From Henningerozyma blattae CBS 6284 (taxonomy: Eukaryota > Ascomycota > Saccharomycetes > Saccharomycetales > Saccharomycetaceae): a stretch of 64,000 bases of DNA. Below, in pieces: positions 27,160-37,359 of the stretch. The notes below the pieces were generated by a model. That model did no database searches, was not told where the DNA came from, and saw only the letters and a list, made by a program, of their open reading frames with translations. The first letter of the stretch is position 1; the number at the start of each line of letters is the position of its first letter. Location of the stretch: the NCBI RefSeq assembly GCF_000315915.1, contig NC_020191.1, positions 558,001-622,000 of the forward strand. The letters run 5' to 3'. Position numbers and translations under genes: made by a program.

Positions 27160-28573
27160 CTCCCCCAAAAATGAAGACTCAAACACAATCAACCTCCTAA
27201 ATAACCCTGCCGACCAAACCCTACAGTATCAGCAGATTGATCACCAAGACAATCAATTCAGAGAATTCTCTCAACCGCCTCAACCTCCTCAACAGCAACA
27301 GATCCCCCCACAACAAACCTTCTCTCATTTCCAAACCCAACCTTTTGTGTCCCAATACCAACAGCCTCCTCAGCAACAACAAAACATTTATTTCCAGCAA
27401 TCTTCGCCTCAAACAAACGCCCAACCGTCATTACAACAGGTGCTACAATCACAATCCACTCAACAACAACAACAACAACAACCTCAACAACTACACCAAC
27501 TACATCTACAACAACAGTACTTGTCCCATCAAAACAACTCCTCGCAAAACAACAACTCACAAGCCACTGCACAATCCCTGCCTTCTCAAAACATAAGTCT
27601 ACTGGGCCAAAACATAAATAACAATTCCAATAACAATACTAACCCTACCTCCAATTCAAACCATACTAACTCAATCTCTCAAGATTATAATTATATACAA
27701 AACTCAAACCCTGCTACTCAACCAATCAACCAGCAACAACTTTCAGAAATGATGTACAATTCATTCCTTTCCCATCTAAGTCAAAAACAAGTCTCCAGTG
27801 CCATTGGGTCGGCATTAACAAATGCTACCCATTTGAACCCTGCTGCTACTACTGTCTCTTCTGCTGCCGCCTCTTCTCTTTCTTCAAACACAAATGCCTC
27901 CACCTCCAACTCCACTTCTTCTTTCTTAAACCCCCCAGGCCAAAGATATTTCCATGCAAACATGAATGTTTCTCCAACTCTAATGGAAGCCACCCATCCA
28001 GTAAACATCCAAGCCACCAGCCCAATCCATTTGCAAAACTCCCATTCTTCTCCAAACCCACCTAAGAAGATGTCCACTACCCAGAGTAGAATTGAAAAAA
28101 GAAAACAATTGAAAAAACAAGGTCCAAAGAGACCTTCTTCTGCTTACTTCCTTTTCTCAATGTCTATTAGAAGTGATTTATTAGAAAAATACCCACAAGC
28201 AAAAGTTCCTGAATTATCCAAATTAGCTTCTGCTAGATGGAAAGAATTAACTGATGATGAAAAAAAACCATTCTACGACGAATTTAGAACAAACTGGGAA
28301 AAATACAGAGTCTTGAGATCCGAATACGAAAAAACTTTACCTCCAAAGAGACCTTCTGGTCCATTCATCCAATTCACTCAAGAAATCAGACCCATCGTCG
28401 TTAAAGAAAACCCTGACAAGAACTTGATTGAAATCACTAAATTGATTGGTGAAAGATGGCGTCAATTGGATCCTTCCAAAAAAGCTGAATACACTGAAGA
28501 ATACCGTAAGAGATTAAAGGAATGGGAAAGTTATTATCCAGAAGATGGTAATGATTTAGAAATGAAAAAATAA
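27080..28573 (+). CDS. IXR1: Ixr1-like tandem HMG-box DNA-binding protein with Gln/Asn-rich N-terminus
   Basis: 497 residues from the first ATG at 27080; the frame extends upstream but without ATG. Ixr1 regulates hypoxic genes and dNTP supply and binds platinated DNA. Poly-Asn (about 14-30) and Gln-rich sequence (about 45-260) precede a Ser/Ala-rich stretch. HMG box 1 starts at about 348 (GPKRPSSAYFLFSMSIR) and box 2 at about 421 (PPKRPSGPFIQFTQEIRP). Both boxes match S. cerevisiae Ixr1 far better than Abf2, and there is no mitochondrial presequence. Yet the neighbours (TVP18 before, YMR074C after) are those of ABF2 (YMR072W). ABF2 and IXR1 are known as whole-genome-duplication paralogues, so this locus kept, or took on, the IXR1 type. 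Confidence 0.9.
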
Positions 28574-29047
28574 TCTACTCTCTTTTTGTTTTTTACCCGC
28601 CCCTGCCCCCTAATCTATTAATGTATTTTCTTTTTATTTTCTTTTTATTTTTTAATTTAATTTACTTTACTTTACTTTACTTTACTTTACTTTACTTTAT
28701 TTTTTTCCCCCCTCCAATCAATCTATTTTATTTTTTAATATCACACCTCATCAAATTCCTCATCACATTCCCCATTGCCCCCCTTCTCACACTTCATTTC
28801 CATTTCGGTAAGACTTTAATTAATTTTTAATCTTTTTTTTTTCCCCCTCTTTATTTCTCTTTTTTAATTTTTTATAATTTGCTTTTTTCCTTAAATTATT
28901 CTCAGTATTTCTATTTACTGTTATGTATCTTTATTGTTTATATTATTTACTACTACTACTACTCTAATACTATAATTCTCATCTATACAAACACACAATT
29001 ACAAAAAACAAAAAACAAAACACAAATAAATGCAAAATAACTAAACG
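28574..29047. other. Convergent intergenic region IXR1/YMR074C
   Basis: T-rich 3' region with a TTTAC pentanucleotide array. IRC21, present here in S. cerevisiae, is missing. Confidence 0.65.
28661..28700 (+). repeat. (TTTAC)n pentanucleotide repeat
   Basis: About eight tandem TTTAC units in the 3' region of the IXR1-like gene. Confidence 0.92.
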
Positions 29048-29461
29048 TTAATCAAAAAAATCATCATCTTCATCATCATCATTAGAATTTTCCTTTAAAT
29101 TACTCACTTCATTGAAAATATCATTCTTCCTATTAAAAATAATCTTGGTTTCATTTTTTTTATTTTCTTCTCTAGCAATACCATTCAATATTTGAACAAT
29201 TTCATCCTCACTAATCTTAGAACGAATAGCTCTACCACTAATGATCTGTTTCAAATAATTTTCCACAGATTGTGCTCTTTCAGGTTTCACTAATGATACT
29301 CTTTTCAATCTTTCTAATGCTTCAGGTTCTAAATAGCCAACAATACTAGATCCTATACTGGACACAGTATCATTTGCACTACTTCTATTCCCACCGCCAT
29401 TACTCTTATTCTTCAATTCAGCTAATCTAGCTTCTCTTAACGCTTGTAATTCAGGATCCAT
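29048..29461 (-). CDS. PDCD5/TFAR19-family protein, YMR074C orthologue
   Basis: 137 residues, close to the 145 of S. cerevisiae YMR074C (also called SDD2). The PDCD5 family is a small helical nucleic-acid-binding fold conserved from archaea to humans; its yeast function is not settled. Typical features are the N-terminal helix ELQALREARLAELKN, the central YLEPEALERLKRVSLVKPER (about 42-61) and EIVQILNGIAREENK (about 86-100). The tail is acidic (DDDEDDDFFD), as in many homologues. RCO1 follows divergently, as YMR075W does. Confidence 0.93.
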   Translation of the reverse strand: MDPELQALREARLAELKNKSNGGGNRSSANDTVSSIGSSIVGYLEPEALERLKRVSLVKPERAQSVENYLKQIISGRAIRSKISEDEIVQILNGIAREENKKNETKIIFNRKNDIFNEVSNLKENSNDDDEDDDFFD

Positions 29462-30413
29462 TATATTATCTTTGCTTTACTTAGCATTTAGCATACTTGA
29501 TTCGTGTACTATTATTGTTTTTATTTAAATTTCAAATTTATACTAAACACATAAATCACACTGTACGACCGACACAAATGCCGGGTAAACTGCCATTGTT
29601 TCTAGAAAATAATAAGACTTTTACGGGCGGCAATTCGTTTCTACATGGGGAAACGATATTACCAAGGGGGTTTGCCAATACAAGTTTTTTTCGTTTTTTT
29701 TTTTTTTTTTTTTTACATAAAAAAATTTACTTACCCAGTGGAATTAACAAACGTATTCACGTTCATATATATCAGAATGTTACTCAACGATTCAATCGTC
29801 CAAGTATTCAAGATTCTTGGTGCTTTTATTTGCAAAAAATTGATTCTTTAACTCCTCACTTTATCTCTCCACTTTATCTTTTAACCTTGCGGTTTCAAAT
29901 AGTTTTTTTAAACTCTAATTTTTTTTTTTTTACTTGTAATATAATTAAACCTCAAAATTTAAAGCTCAACTTTTAAAGATGAACATTTAAAATCTTTAAA
30001 ATCCTTTAAAAAAAGAGCGAGATTATAAGAAAAAAATTTAAATGATTTGAAAATGAATATAATACTATATAGTTTAATAGTCCGTTCAATATTTATTACT
30101 ATCCGCGTTTGTTGAAAAACTAAAAAAACAAAAAAAACATCATCTCTATTTTAGTATAAACTTAACAAATAACAATATCTCTCTAAAACTAACGAGAAAA
30201 CGAATATAAAAATATTAAATTATTTTAATAATTTGAATATAATAAAATAAAAATAATAATATTTTAGAAAGAATAATATCTCTCAATAATCTATGACGAC
30301 AAATTAGAAAATACTAACATTTAAAAGATAATAATAATAAAAAAAGACCAGCTCGAAATATCAGGTTCATAAAAAATAACAGACTCAAAAATACAAGCTC
30401 AAAAATACAGGTT

Positions 30414-30449
<36 letters not shown>

Positions 30450-30553
30450 TTCAACAACCAAACAACGCCGGTCATCCTTACTACTAGCATATTCATTTAC
30501 AAAGAAACGAGACTAATCTTTTCATATTTCATTTTATTCCATTTTATAATTTC
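29462..30553. other. Divergent intergenic region YMR074C/RCO1
   Basis: 1.09 kb, very AT-rich. Poly-T stretches at about 29690-29715 and a TA run close to RCO1. A plus-strand frame at 29497-29976 begins without ATG and consists largely of poly-T Phe; I do not count it as a gene. Confidence 0.6.
30416..30448. repeat. (TA)n microsatellite
   Basis: About 16 TA units roughly 100 bases before the RCO1 ATG. Confidence 0.95.
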
Positions 30554-32863
30554 ATGGTGAAAAGTAAAAAATTAAATTTAACTACAAAGAAAATTACACC
30601 CTCTACACCTTCTTCCTCCTCCTCCTCCACTTCATATAATTCCATTGAACTAAATTCAATGCAAGAAAGTATTAATACAAGTAAAACAGTTGCTATGATA
30701 GAAGATACACCAGCAACTAGAATCCGATCAAGAACAAGGAAAAATACGAGATCAACTGATTCTGATTCAATATCAAATGTTACAAATTTAATATCAAATG
30801 ATACAAATTCAAATCAAGTTCAAAAAAATCAAACTGATTCTCAAAAAAAGCAAAAATCATCATCAAAAACAAATTCTGATCGAAATTCAAATTCTAGCCC
30901 TAAACCTTCATCATCATCATCTTCTTCTTCTTCTGCTACTAATTCCTCTACGACTATAAATATAACAAATAATGGTTCATCAACCAATCTATCCGAATCT
31001 GATAGAGAAAGAAGACCTAAACGAGCATCTTCACAAAATGTAGATTATAATTTGAAAAAAAGAAGAATATTTAAATCACCAATAGATGATGAAAAATTAC
31101 TTAAGAAGACTCCTAAACAAGAAGACCATATTAATACAGATGAGAAATTAACTGATAATAATATTCAATTAATTGAACGTAATTCAAAGGGTCGTATTAT
31201 TAAAATTAATGATATAAATGTTACAGGCGATGTGAAAAATGCAGTAACTGGCATTGCCTTATCTAGGGGGCCACCTGAAAAGATAAAAAGAGAATCATTA
31301 TGGAATAATAAAAAAATAGTTTTACCAGATTCAAATAATACTTTAGAATTAAAATTATATAAAACAAACTTGAAAACAAATGCTTCTGATGATCTAACAA
31401 AGGAAAGCAGTATAAGGCAGGATTTACATCCAATTGATATACATAATAATGAACGATTATCTAATGTTAAAAAAAATACCACAATTATTAGAATTAATTT
31501 GAAAAATAACAGTATATTACCTTCAAATTCTAAATCCTTATCTCACCCACATACAAAGACTAAAAATAAAGAACTTATAGCTAAAGAACAAAATAGTAAA
31601 TTGTTTGGTAAAAATACTTTGAATCATATTGATTCTGAAGACGATAATAATAATAATTCAGAACCAGAAATAGAAAATGAAGATTTTTGTTCAAGTTGTG
31701 GTCAAACAGGATCATTCGTTTGTTGTGATACATGCCCTAAATCCTTCCATTTTTTATGTCTCGATCCTCCATTAGATCCTGATAATTTACCAGAGGGGAA
31801 TTGGTCATGTCCAAATTGTCAATTTAAACAAATATATCCAAATAAAATTCAAGCAAGAAAAGCTGAAAATAATTATCTAAAACAAATACCAAATCAATAT
31901 AAAGCTTTTGGTAAATTACTCTTTAATTTAAAATCTATGAATACAAAACAATTCGAATTGCCAGCCTCTATTAAAGATACCTTTAAAGGTGTACGAACGG
32001 GTAATAGAGGTCAATATATAGATCATAGAAGAAAAGATATGCCCACTGAAAGACAATTGTTTGGTTCACCTTATGGACAAAGTATTACAAAACTTGATAC
32101 ATATTCACCAGATTCTCATATTAATGGAGAAACTGGTCAATTTTTAATATGCTATAAATGTAGAACCACAAGAATGGGTACATGGGATGATTATGAAAAA
32201 TCTTCTAGGCTAATTATAAAATGTGACTATTGTGAAACTCCCTGGCATTTAGATTGTATTCCTGATATTCCTAGAGCTTCATTAAAAAATTTGGGGTCCA
32301 AATGGAGATGCCCATTACATGCATTTAATGACTCAAGTAAAAGGAAACATAAAAGACGTTTAGCAAAAAATCAAAAGACTACAGAATCATTTCAAACTTG
32401 TGGTTATAAGAATGATGGAGACATAGAGATAATCATGGATGAAATATCAGCACCAATGGCTGACATTCAAAATTCTGGAAATATGAACCCAATTCCACTC
32501 CTTCATGAAAATTCTGTAAAATTAGACTTTTTCAATAAAATTTATAAAGCAAAGAATGTTCAAAATAAGAATAATTTAAAGATTCAAGAAAATATGATAG
32601 ATAAACTGCTTGATGGAGAGTTAAGGACTCATAGTGACGAAAAGACAGTTACTGATTTGAATTCATTCTTATATTTCACAGTATCAAATACACCACAATT
32701 AAAAAAACATTGGGATTTTAAAGAGTTATGTTTAGCATCAGAAAGTATTTTAGATGATGAAATAGTACCTGATAAAGAATTACAGCAATTAAAGTATTTG
32801 AAAAAAATTTTAGAATCTAAACCAAAAGAGGAAATTCTACAATTTTTTAATTTATCAAAGTAA
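30554..32863 (+). CDS. RCO1: Rco1, PHD-finger subunit of the Rpd3S histone deacetylase
   Basis: 769 residues against 684 in S. cerevisiae. Rco1 with Eaf3 directs Rpd3S to H3K36-methylated chromatin in transcribed genes and suppresses cryptic initiation. PHD1 (about 378-424) has CSSCGQTGSFVCCDTCPKSF and FHFLCLDPPLDP. PHD2 (about 532-589) has CYKCRTTRMGTW and CDYCETPWHLDC. The Sin3-interaction region between them is conserved (RGQY, TERQLFGSPYGQSITKLD), as is GPPEKIKRESLWN upstream of PHD1. The first 200 residues are Ser/Asn-rich. Convergent with PDS5, as YMR075W/YMR076C. Confidence 0.95.
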   Translation: MVKSKKLNLTTKKITPSTPSSSSSSTSYNSIELNSMQESINTSKTVAMIEDTPATRIRSRTRKNTRSTDSDSISNVTNLISNDTNSNQVQKNQTDSQKKQKSSSKTNSDRNSNSSPKPSSSSSSSSSATNSSTTINITNNGSSTNLSESDRERRPKRASSQNVDYNLKKRRIFKSPIDDEKLLKKTPKQEDHINTDEKLTDNNIQLIERNSKGRIIKINDINVTGDVKNAVTGIALSRGPPEKIKRESLWNNKKIVLPDSNNTLELKLYKTNLKTNASDDLTKESSIRQDLHPIDIHNNERLSNVKKNTTIIRINLKNNSILPSNSKSLSHPHTKTKNKELIAKEQNSKLFGKNTLNHIDSEDDNNNNSEPEIENEDFCSSCGQTGSFVCCDTCPKSFHFLCLDPPLDPDNLPEGNWSCPNCQFKQIYPNKIQARKAENNYLKQIPNQYKAFGKLLFNLKSMNTKQFELPASIKDTFKGVRTGNRGQYIDHRRKDMPTERQLFGSPYGQSITKLDTYSPDSHINGETGQFLICYKCRTTRMGTWDDYEKSSRLIIKCDYCETPWHLDCIPDIPRASLKNLGSKWRCPLHAFNDSSKRKHKRRLAKNQKTTESFQTCGYKNDGDIEIIMDEISAPMADIQNSGNMNPIPLLHENSVKLDFFNKIYKAKNVQNKNNLKIQENMIDKLLDGELRTHSDEKTVTDLNSFLYFTVSNTPQLKKHWDFKELCLASESILDDEIVPDKELQQLKYLKKILESKPKEEILQFFNLSK

Positions 32864-33027
32864 ATACCTCCTCCCCTTCATATTACATTTTGCATTATTC
32901 TCTTCAATATGTTCAAAAGGTCTCATCCATTTATTTATTTCTTCCATTATTATTTGGATAGCCATTTATGCATTACGTACATAGCTGTATTACATATAAT
33001 TACATATTATTAAATGTACACTCACTA

Positions 33028-36000
33028 CTATATCATATATTCCAGAGAATTATCTTCATCACCACTACTTCCACCATCATTATAGTTTACCTTTTTCCTT
33101 TGTCGTAGATTCTTTTTTACCGTTGTCCTATAAGCCTTACTTTTACCAGATGGGTCATAATTTTCATCGCTATTACTACCTTCAGATTCACTGTCATCAT
33201 CAGCAACCGATCTTTTCTTTTTCAACGATTTACTTTCGTGCTTCTTCTTTTTTGAAGCTTCAATATGTTCTGTTTCTAACATTCTTTTTTGGGCTCGTTG
33301 TCTCTGGGTTTGAGATGTATGTGTAATGCGATGAACTTTTGTTCTAATATTATTTTGTAACTTTGCAGCAAATTTATCAGGCAAATAAGTTTTTAAAACT
33401 GTTCTTGTTTCTTGTCCAGATATGAATGGCAAGAATATATCACTTGACAGGTTTAATTTCCCAGGATAAGCTGAATGCTGCCAATTTCTTTTCTCTTTTA
33501 ATTGCAAAAGAACCATTTGAGCAAGTTCACTAACCATATACATTCTCTTGGAAGTTTCAAATATTTGATTACTATTATGCATATTTTCTTCCTCTGTCGT
33601 ACCATCATCATTTCCCTCATTATCATCAGTAATCTTATCTTGGTAATTTTTCACTCTTTCAGATAAGTAATAAAGAAGGTTAAAATTTTCTTGGGCAGCA
33701 ATAGAATCAAAATAAAAGATTAAATAGTCAATAGCGTTTATTAATGCATTCAATAAATCATCATCTTCTTCTGATTCAAAACCTTCTATGATATCTGAAT
33801 GATGTGCAATAGCATGTATCAATCTAGGAAGAGTGCGCTCCAAATATGTACCATTTTTGAATGATTCCTTCGTAAATGTGTAATTTACCCATTTTTTAGT
33901 GTCTGCTTTTAGCTCAGTATCTGGTTCATATGCTGTGAAAAATATCAGAGGGAAAAATTTAATTGATATTAATTCATTTGAAATATAGTCTTTTAACTTT
34001 TTCAAAAATATTTTTCTGACAGATAAGCATTCATCTTCTACCAAATTGATTAATTTATTGACATCTGTAGGAGTAATCAATTGACTTAATTTATGATTCT
34101 TTGCTAATTTTAACACTTGTAAACCTGCTTGACATCTTAATCTTGTTTGAAACTTGGCTGGTGTAGGGTAATTCTCTTTGTTAGTTTCAGCAATTAATTC
34201 ACCACCACTGGCAATTAAGTAAAAGAAAAGTTTCATCGTTTTTAAAATAAACACTTCAGTAGATTTATTATCTGTATTTTCGGATGCCAATACCTTTAGT
34301 TTGTTTGTAAAAAGTTTCAAAACAGCCAATTTAGAGACCAAGGACAAATATTCTACTCTTGAGAGTTCTTGCTCTTCAACCCACCCACTTGCCTCATCAT
34401 CTTCACCAACTACTTGGTTTGACAATAAAACTTCTTTAATCAAATAGCTAATGATATCTGTTGACTCATCATCAACAATATGAGGGAAGGCTTTGAAAAT
34501 TTCAGTTAGAACAACAATATGAGATGCAAAGTTTTTACATGTGCCCACATTTAATGGCAATACTAAAGTTTTCAATTCTTTCATTATTGTTTCAGAATCA
34601 GGTAATTTTGAGATCAACTTTATGGCATATTTACTCTCAAACGGAGAACCTTCTAAAGAAATATCTTTTAACCTAGAAATAAACATGTCATTATTGTCAC
34701 TACTTAAAGGATTTTGTTCTGTTAGAACTTTCGAAGTTTTATACAGTGTTTTCAAAGCATCATAAAGTGCAGATTTTTCTTTTGTATCATTAACATAGAA
34801 GTCTGGGTCACAGATTATATCCTTCAATGTAAGAAGCTGATCTTTGAACAAGGCAGGATTAACAGTCGATATTTCATCCAATAATTTTTGCTTAGTTTCA
34901 GTTTCTAATTTATCAATACTATCCCCCAGGTTTAAAAGTGCATTAACGTTTGAAATATTATAAATTACTGGAGATGAACGATAAAGTAAGATTTCTAACT
35001 GTTTAGCAATATCTTTTGGAATAATATTGGATAACATTTGCAACTTATGTTTTTTGAACAATTGTGGGTCTTGTAATTTGCTCATTAATTCAGAAAAGCT
35101 ATTTTTTAAGGTTGTGAAGTTTACATCCGACTTCGTACAAGTTTCAAGTAAAAAAAATATTCTTTGATCATTTAAATTTTTAATTGTTTCTAGAGAAATA
35201 ACTGTTTTTTCTCTATCTGACATTGTATTTGCTAGCCAATCGATAACTTTCTGATATTTCACCCTTATTGTTTCTAATTCTTGGTGACGCTCATCTTCAC
35301 TTTGGGCTATATTGGTGTTTAATAGTTTTGAAAATTGTAAAAACTTATTCAGGGCAATAGACATTTGCAATTGCCTTCTATTAAAGGCAAAAAATGAGGA
35401 AAATGCCTTCTTATCAAAACCTTTTAATACATGTAGAAGCCTTAAAATCCTTGTCTTTTCGTTACTATCTATCGGTAGTATGTATTTAAACACCATTAAA
35501 TCTACTTGTTCATTAATGTTTAAATCGTTGATATAATATAAATTGAATAAAACAGAGGGGATTGTATCCAAAATATCCCATACAGGCTTGTTAGTTGAAT
35601 TACGCTCAATGTGCTTTAAAGAGCTTGAAAAAAATTGAGAAACAGCCAATATTGAAATTTCACGAACCTCTTTTACTTTTTCTCTTGTTAGATATAGTAA
35701 TGATGAATAGATTAATGGATTTGTAAGAATTTTCCATATGTCATGAATTGGAGTCCTCACAAAGATCATGACAGATGATTTACGCACTTTAAAATCATTA
35801 TCAACTAATGTTTTTGACAAAGCCTTGTTTAAATCAGAAGCTAAGTCCATGGAATTTTTACAAGATAATAATTTTGGTATTGATTCGACCCATTGGATTC
35901 TAACATCAACATCAATATCAGCGATCTTTAATAACCATGCATCATAACAATCTTTATAGCTACTAATAAAATTAATTGAAGCATTATTGCTGCTTTGTCT

Positions 36001-36966
36001 CGATAGAAGTTCACTAACTAGCTTAGTAGATTTTAATCGTAATATCTCATCCTCCGAACACAGTTCGTGATATATGAAACCGATAATGGATGATAACATT
36101 TCAGGGAATAAGAGCCATATGTTTATAACTAATTTGTTCAATTTCTCTAGGATATTAAATTGAATAGATTTTGAGCTAATATAGTTGGGTTCCTCGATAT
36201 TTTTATTGGTAATTGAATATAAAATTTCTGAATAATATTTTGTTAAATGACGAGACATACGACTTGAATAAGTATTAGATAAGATCAGAGTAATTTCATA
36301 ACTGCAACTTAAAGCGGGTGTTTTCTTTTTAAATGCTGTATTTGAAATTTCTTCGTAAGGGTAAGTTAAAATCTTATTGAATATTAATTTTAAGATACTC
36401 ATTGGTAAATTCTCAAATTCAGAAATTATTTCACCCAATATACCTCCAAGTACATTATACAATTTAATCGGAAATTTTAACGAGTCATTATAAAAAATTT
36501 GAAAAACTTGTTCAATTAATTGTAAAGAATTTGGTAAATCTGTGATTAGAACGATAGATCTAAATTCTAATAGTCTCGTAATTAAATAAGTTTGTTGGAT
36601 AATAAAACCATTATTTTCATTATCACCTAGTAGTTTAAATTGGCTTATAACTAATTTGAAATAATCGGTAAGTTGTTGTTGTGTAAAAGGAGCATCTGGA
36701 GCATATAGTCTTAAAATATCACTGATACAACATGCTGTAAATGAGCGTACACCTAGATCTCGATGTTTTAGAAGCTTCTTATTTATTAAATCAATTCTAT
36801 ATTTTTCTAAGGAATAAATATCAACTTGATCTTGTACTAAACTCATTAGCTCATCGTGTAAGATAGTTAATCGATTTAATAATTCTGGAGTTGGTATCGG
36901 ATTTTCAGTTGTAGAAATGATATTTTTATTAAATTTTAATTTAGCTTTAGGAGTATCATTTGACAT
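33028..36966 (-). CDS. PDS5: Pds5, cohesin-associated HEAT-repeat protein
   Basis: 1312 residues against 1277 in S. cerevisiae. Pds5 binds cohesin at Scc1/Wapl and maintains sister chromatid cohesion; it also promotes Smc3 acetylation. The protein is almost entirely helical HEAT-type sequence, with family signatures such as HRDLGVRSFTACCISDILRLYAPDAPF (residues about 72-98), and ends in a Lys-rich, acidic and basic tail (about 1215-1312) without HEAT character. The ATG is at 36966. Two ACGCGT boxes lie 138-166 bases upstream, matching G1/S expression known for S. cerevisiae PDS5. This is the last gene of the YMR069-076-like run. Confidence 0.95.
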   Translation of the reverse strand: MSNDTPKAKLKFNKNIISTTENPIPTPELLNRLTILHDELMSLVQDQVDIYSLEKYRIDLINKKLLKHRDLGVRSFTACCISDILRLYAPDAPFTQQQLTDYFKLVISQFKLLGDNENNGFIIQQTYLITRLLEFRSIVLITDLPNSLQLIEQVFQIFYNDSLKFPIKLYNVLGGILGEIISEFENLPMSILKLIFNKILTYPYEEISNTAFKKKTPALSCSYEITLILSNTYSSRMSRHLTKYYSEILYSITNKNIEEPNYISSKSIQFNILEKLNKLVINIWLLFPEMLSSIIGFIYHELCSEDEILRLKSTKLVSELLSRQSSNNASINFISSYKDCYDAWLLKIADIDVDVRIQWVESIPKLLSCKNSMDLASDLNKALSKTLVDNDFKVRKSSVMIFVRTPIHDIWKILTNPLIYSSLLYLTREKVKEVREISILAVSQFFSSSLKHIERNSTNKPVWDILDTIPSVLFNLYYINDLNINEQVDLMVFKYILPIDSNEKTRILRLLHVLKGFDKKAFSSFFAFNRRQLQMSIALNKFLQFSKLLNTNIAQSEDERHQELETIRVKYQKVIDWLANTMSDREKTVISLETIKNLNDQRIFFLLETCTKSDVNFTTLKNSFSELMSKLQDPQLFKKHKLQMLSNIIPKDIAKQLEILLYRSSPVIYNISNVNALLNLGDSIDKLETETKQKLLDEISTVNPALFKDQLLTLKDIICDPDFYVNDTKEKSALYDALKTLYKTSKVLTEQNPLSSDNNDMFISRLKDISLEGSPFESKYAIKLISKLPDSETIMKELKTLVLPLNVGTCKNFASHIVVLTEIFKAFPHIVDDESTDIISYLIKEVLLSNQVVGEDDEASGWVEEQELSRVEYLSLVSKLAVLKLFTNKLKVLASENTDNKSTEVFILKTMKLFFYLIASGGELIAETNKENYPTPAKFQTRLRCQAGLQVLKLAKNHKLSQLITPTDVNKLINLVEDECLSVRKIFLKKLKDYISNELISIKFFPLIFFTAYEPDTELKADTKKWVNYTFTKESFKNGTYLERTLPRLIHAIAHHSDIIEGFESEEDDDLLNALINAIDYLIFYFDSIAAQENFNLLYYLSERVKNYQDKITDDNEGNDDGTTEEENMHNSNQIFETSKRMYMVSELAQMVLLQLKEKRNWQHSAYPGKLNLSSDIFLPFISGQETRTVLKTYLPDKFAAKLQNNIRTKVHRITHTSQTQRQRAQKRMLETEHIEASKKKKHESKSLKKKRSVADDDSESEGSNSDENYDPSGKSKAYRTTVKKNLRQRKKVNYNDGGSSGDEDNSLEYMI

Positions 36967-37359
36967 ATTAAATTTTTTTTGTTGGTAATATGAAATTTAC
37001 AATTACTTTTTATTATCTTTACCTTTGATACTATTTATTCAATAGTTTGTTTATGTAAATCCTTTAACGTATTTTTTTTAGTTTTATGTCTTTTGAAAAT
37101 CTTACGCGTCTTTTTGATCTAATGTAACGCGTAAATAAAAGATTTATCAAAATATTATTTAATTATTTTGTAATTAAAAAAATATTAGTTTTCATGATAG
37201 GAAGTAGAGGGTTTAGTATAAGTTATAATTATTGTGGCAACACTTATGCATGCAGATACCTACACACAGATGTATGTTTACAACAAACGGTCTCATAGGT
37301 ATGAAATTATATATATATATGTATATATATTATTGCCTTATAAAGTCAGGCATGCAATA
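36967..37359. other. PDS5 promoter / 3' region of the FNT transporter gene
   Basis: 393 AT-rich bases with two ACGCGT boxes near PDS5 and a TA/TG run at 37307-37331. This is also a synteny breakpoint between YMR076C- and YHL008C-type gene order. Confidence 0.75.
37104..37132. promoter_or_regulatory. Two MCB boxes upstream of PDS5
   Basis: ACGCGT at 37104-37109 and again at 37127-37132, 23 bases apart, 138 and 161 bases before the PDS5 ATG. This is a classic MBF arrangement and fits S-phase cohesion genes. Confidence 0.8.

Noticed and set aside
29497..29976. 159-codon plus-strand frame upstream of RCO1
   Set aside because: No ATG at its start, overlapping the YMR074C promoter, and it depends on poly-T encoded Phe runs.
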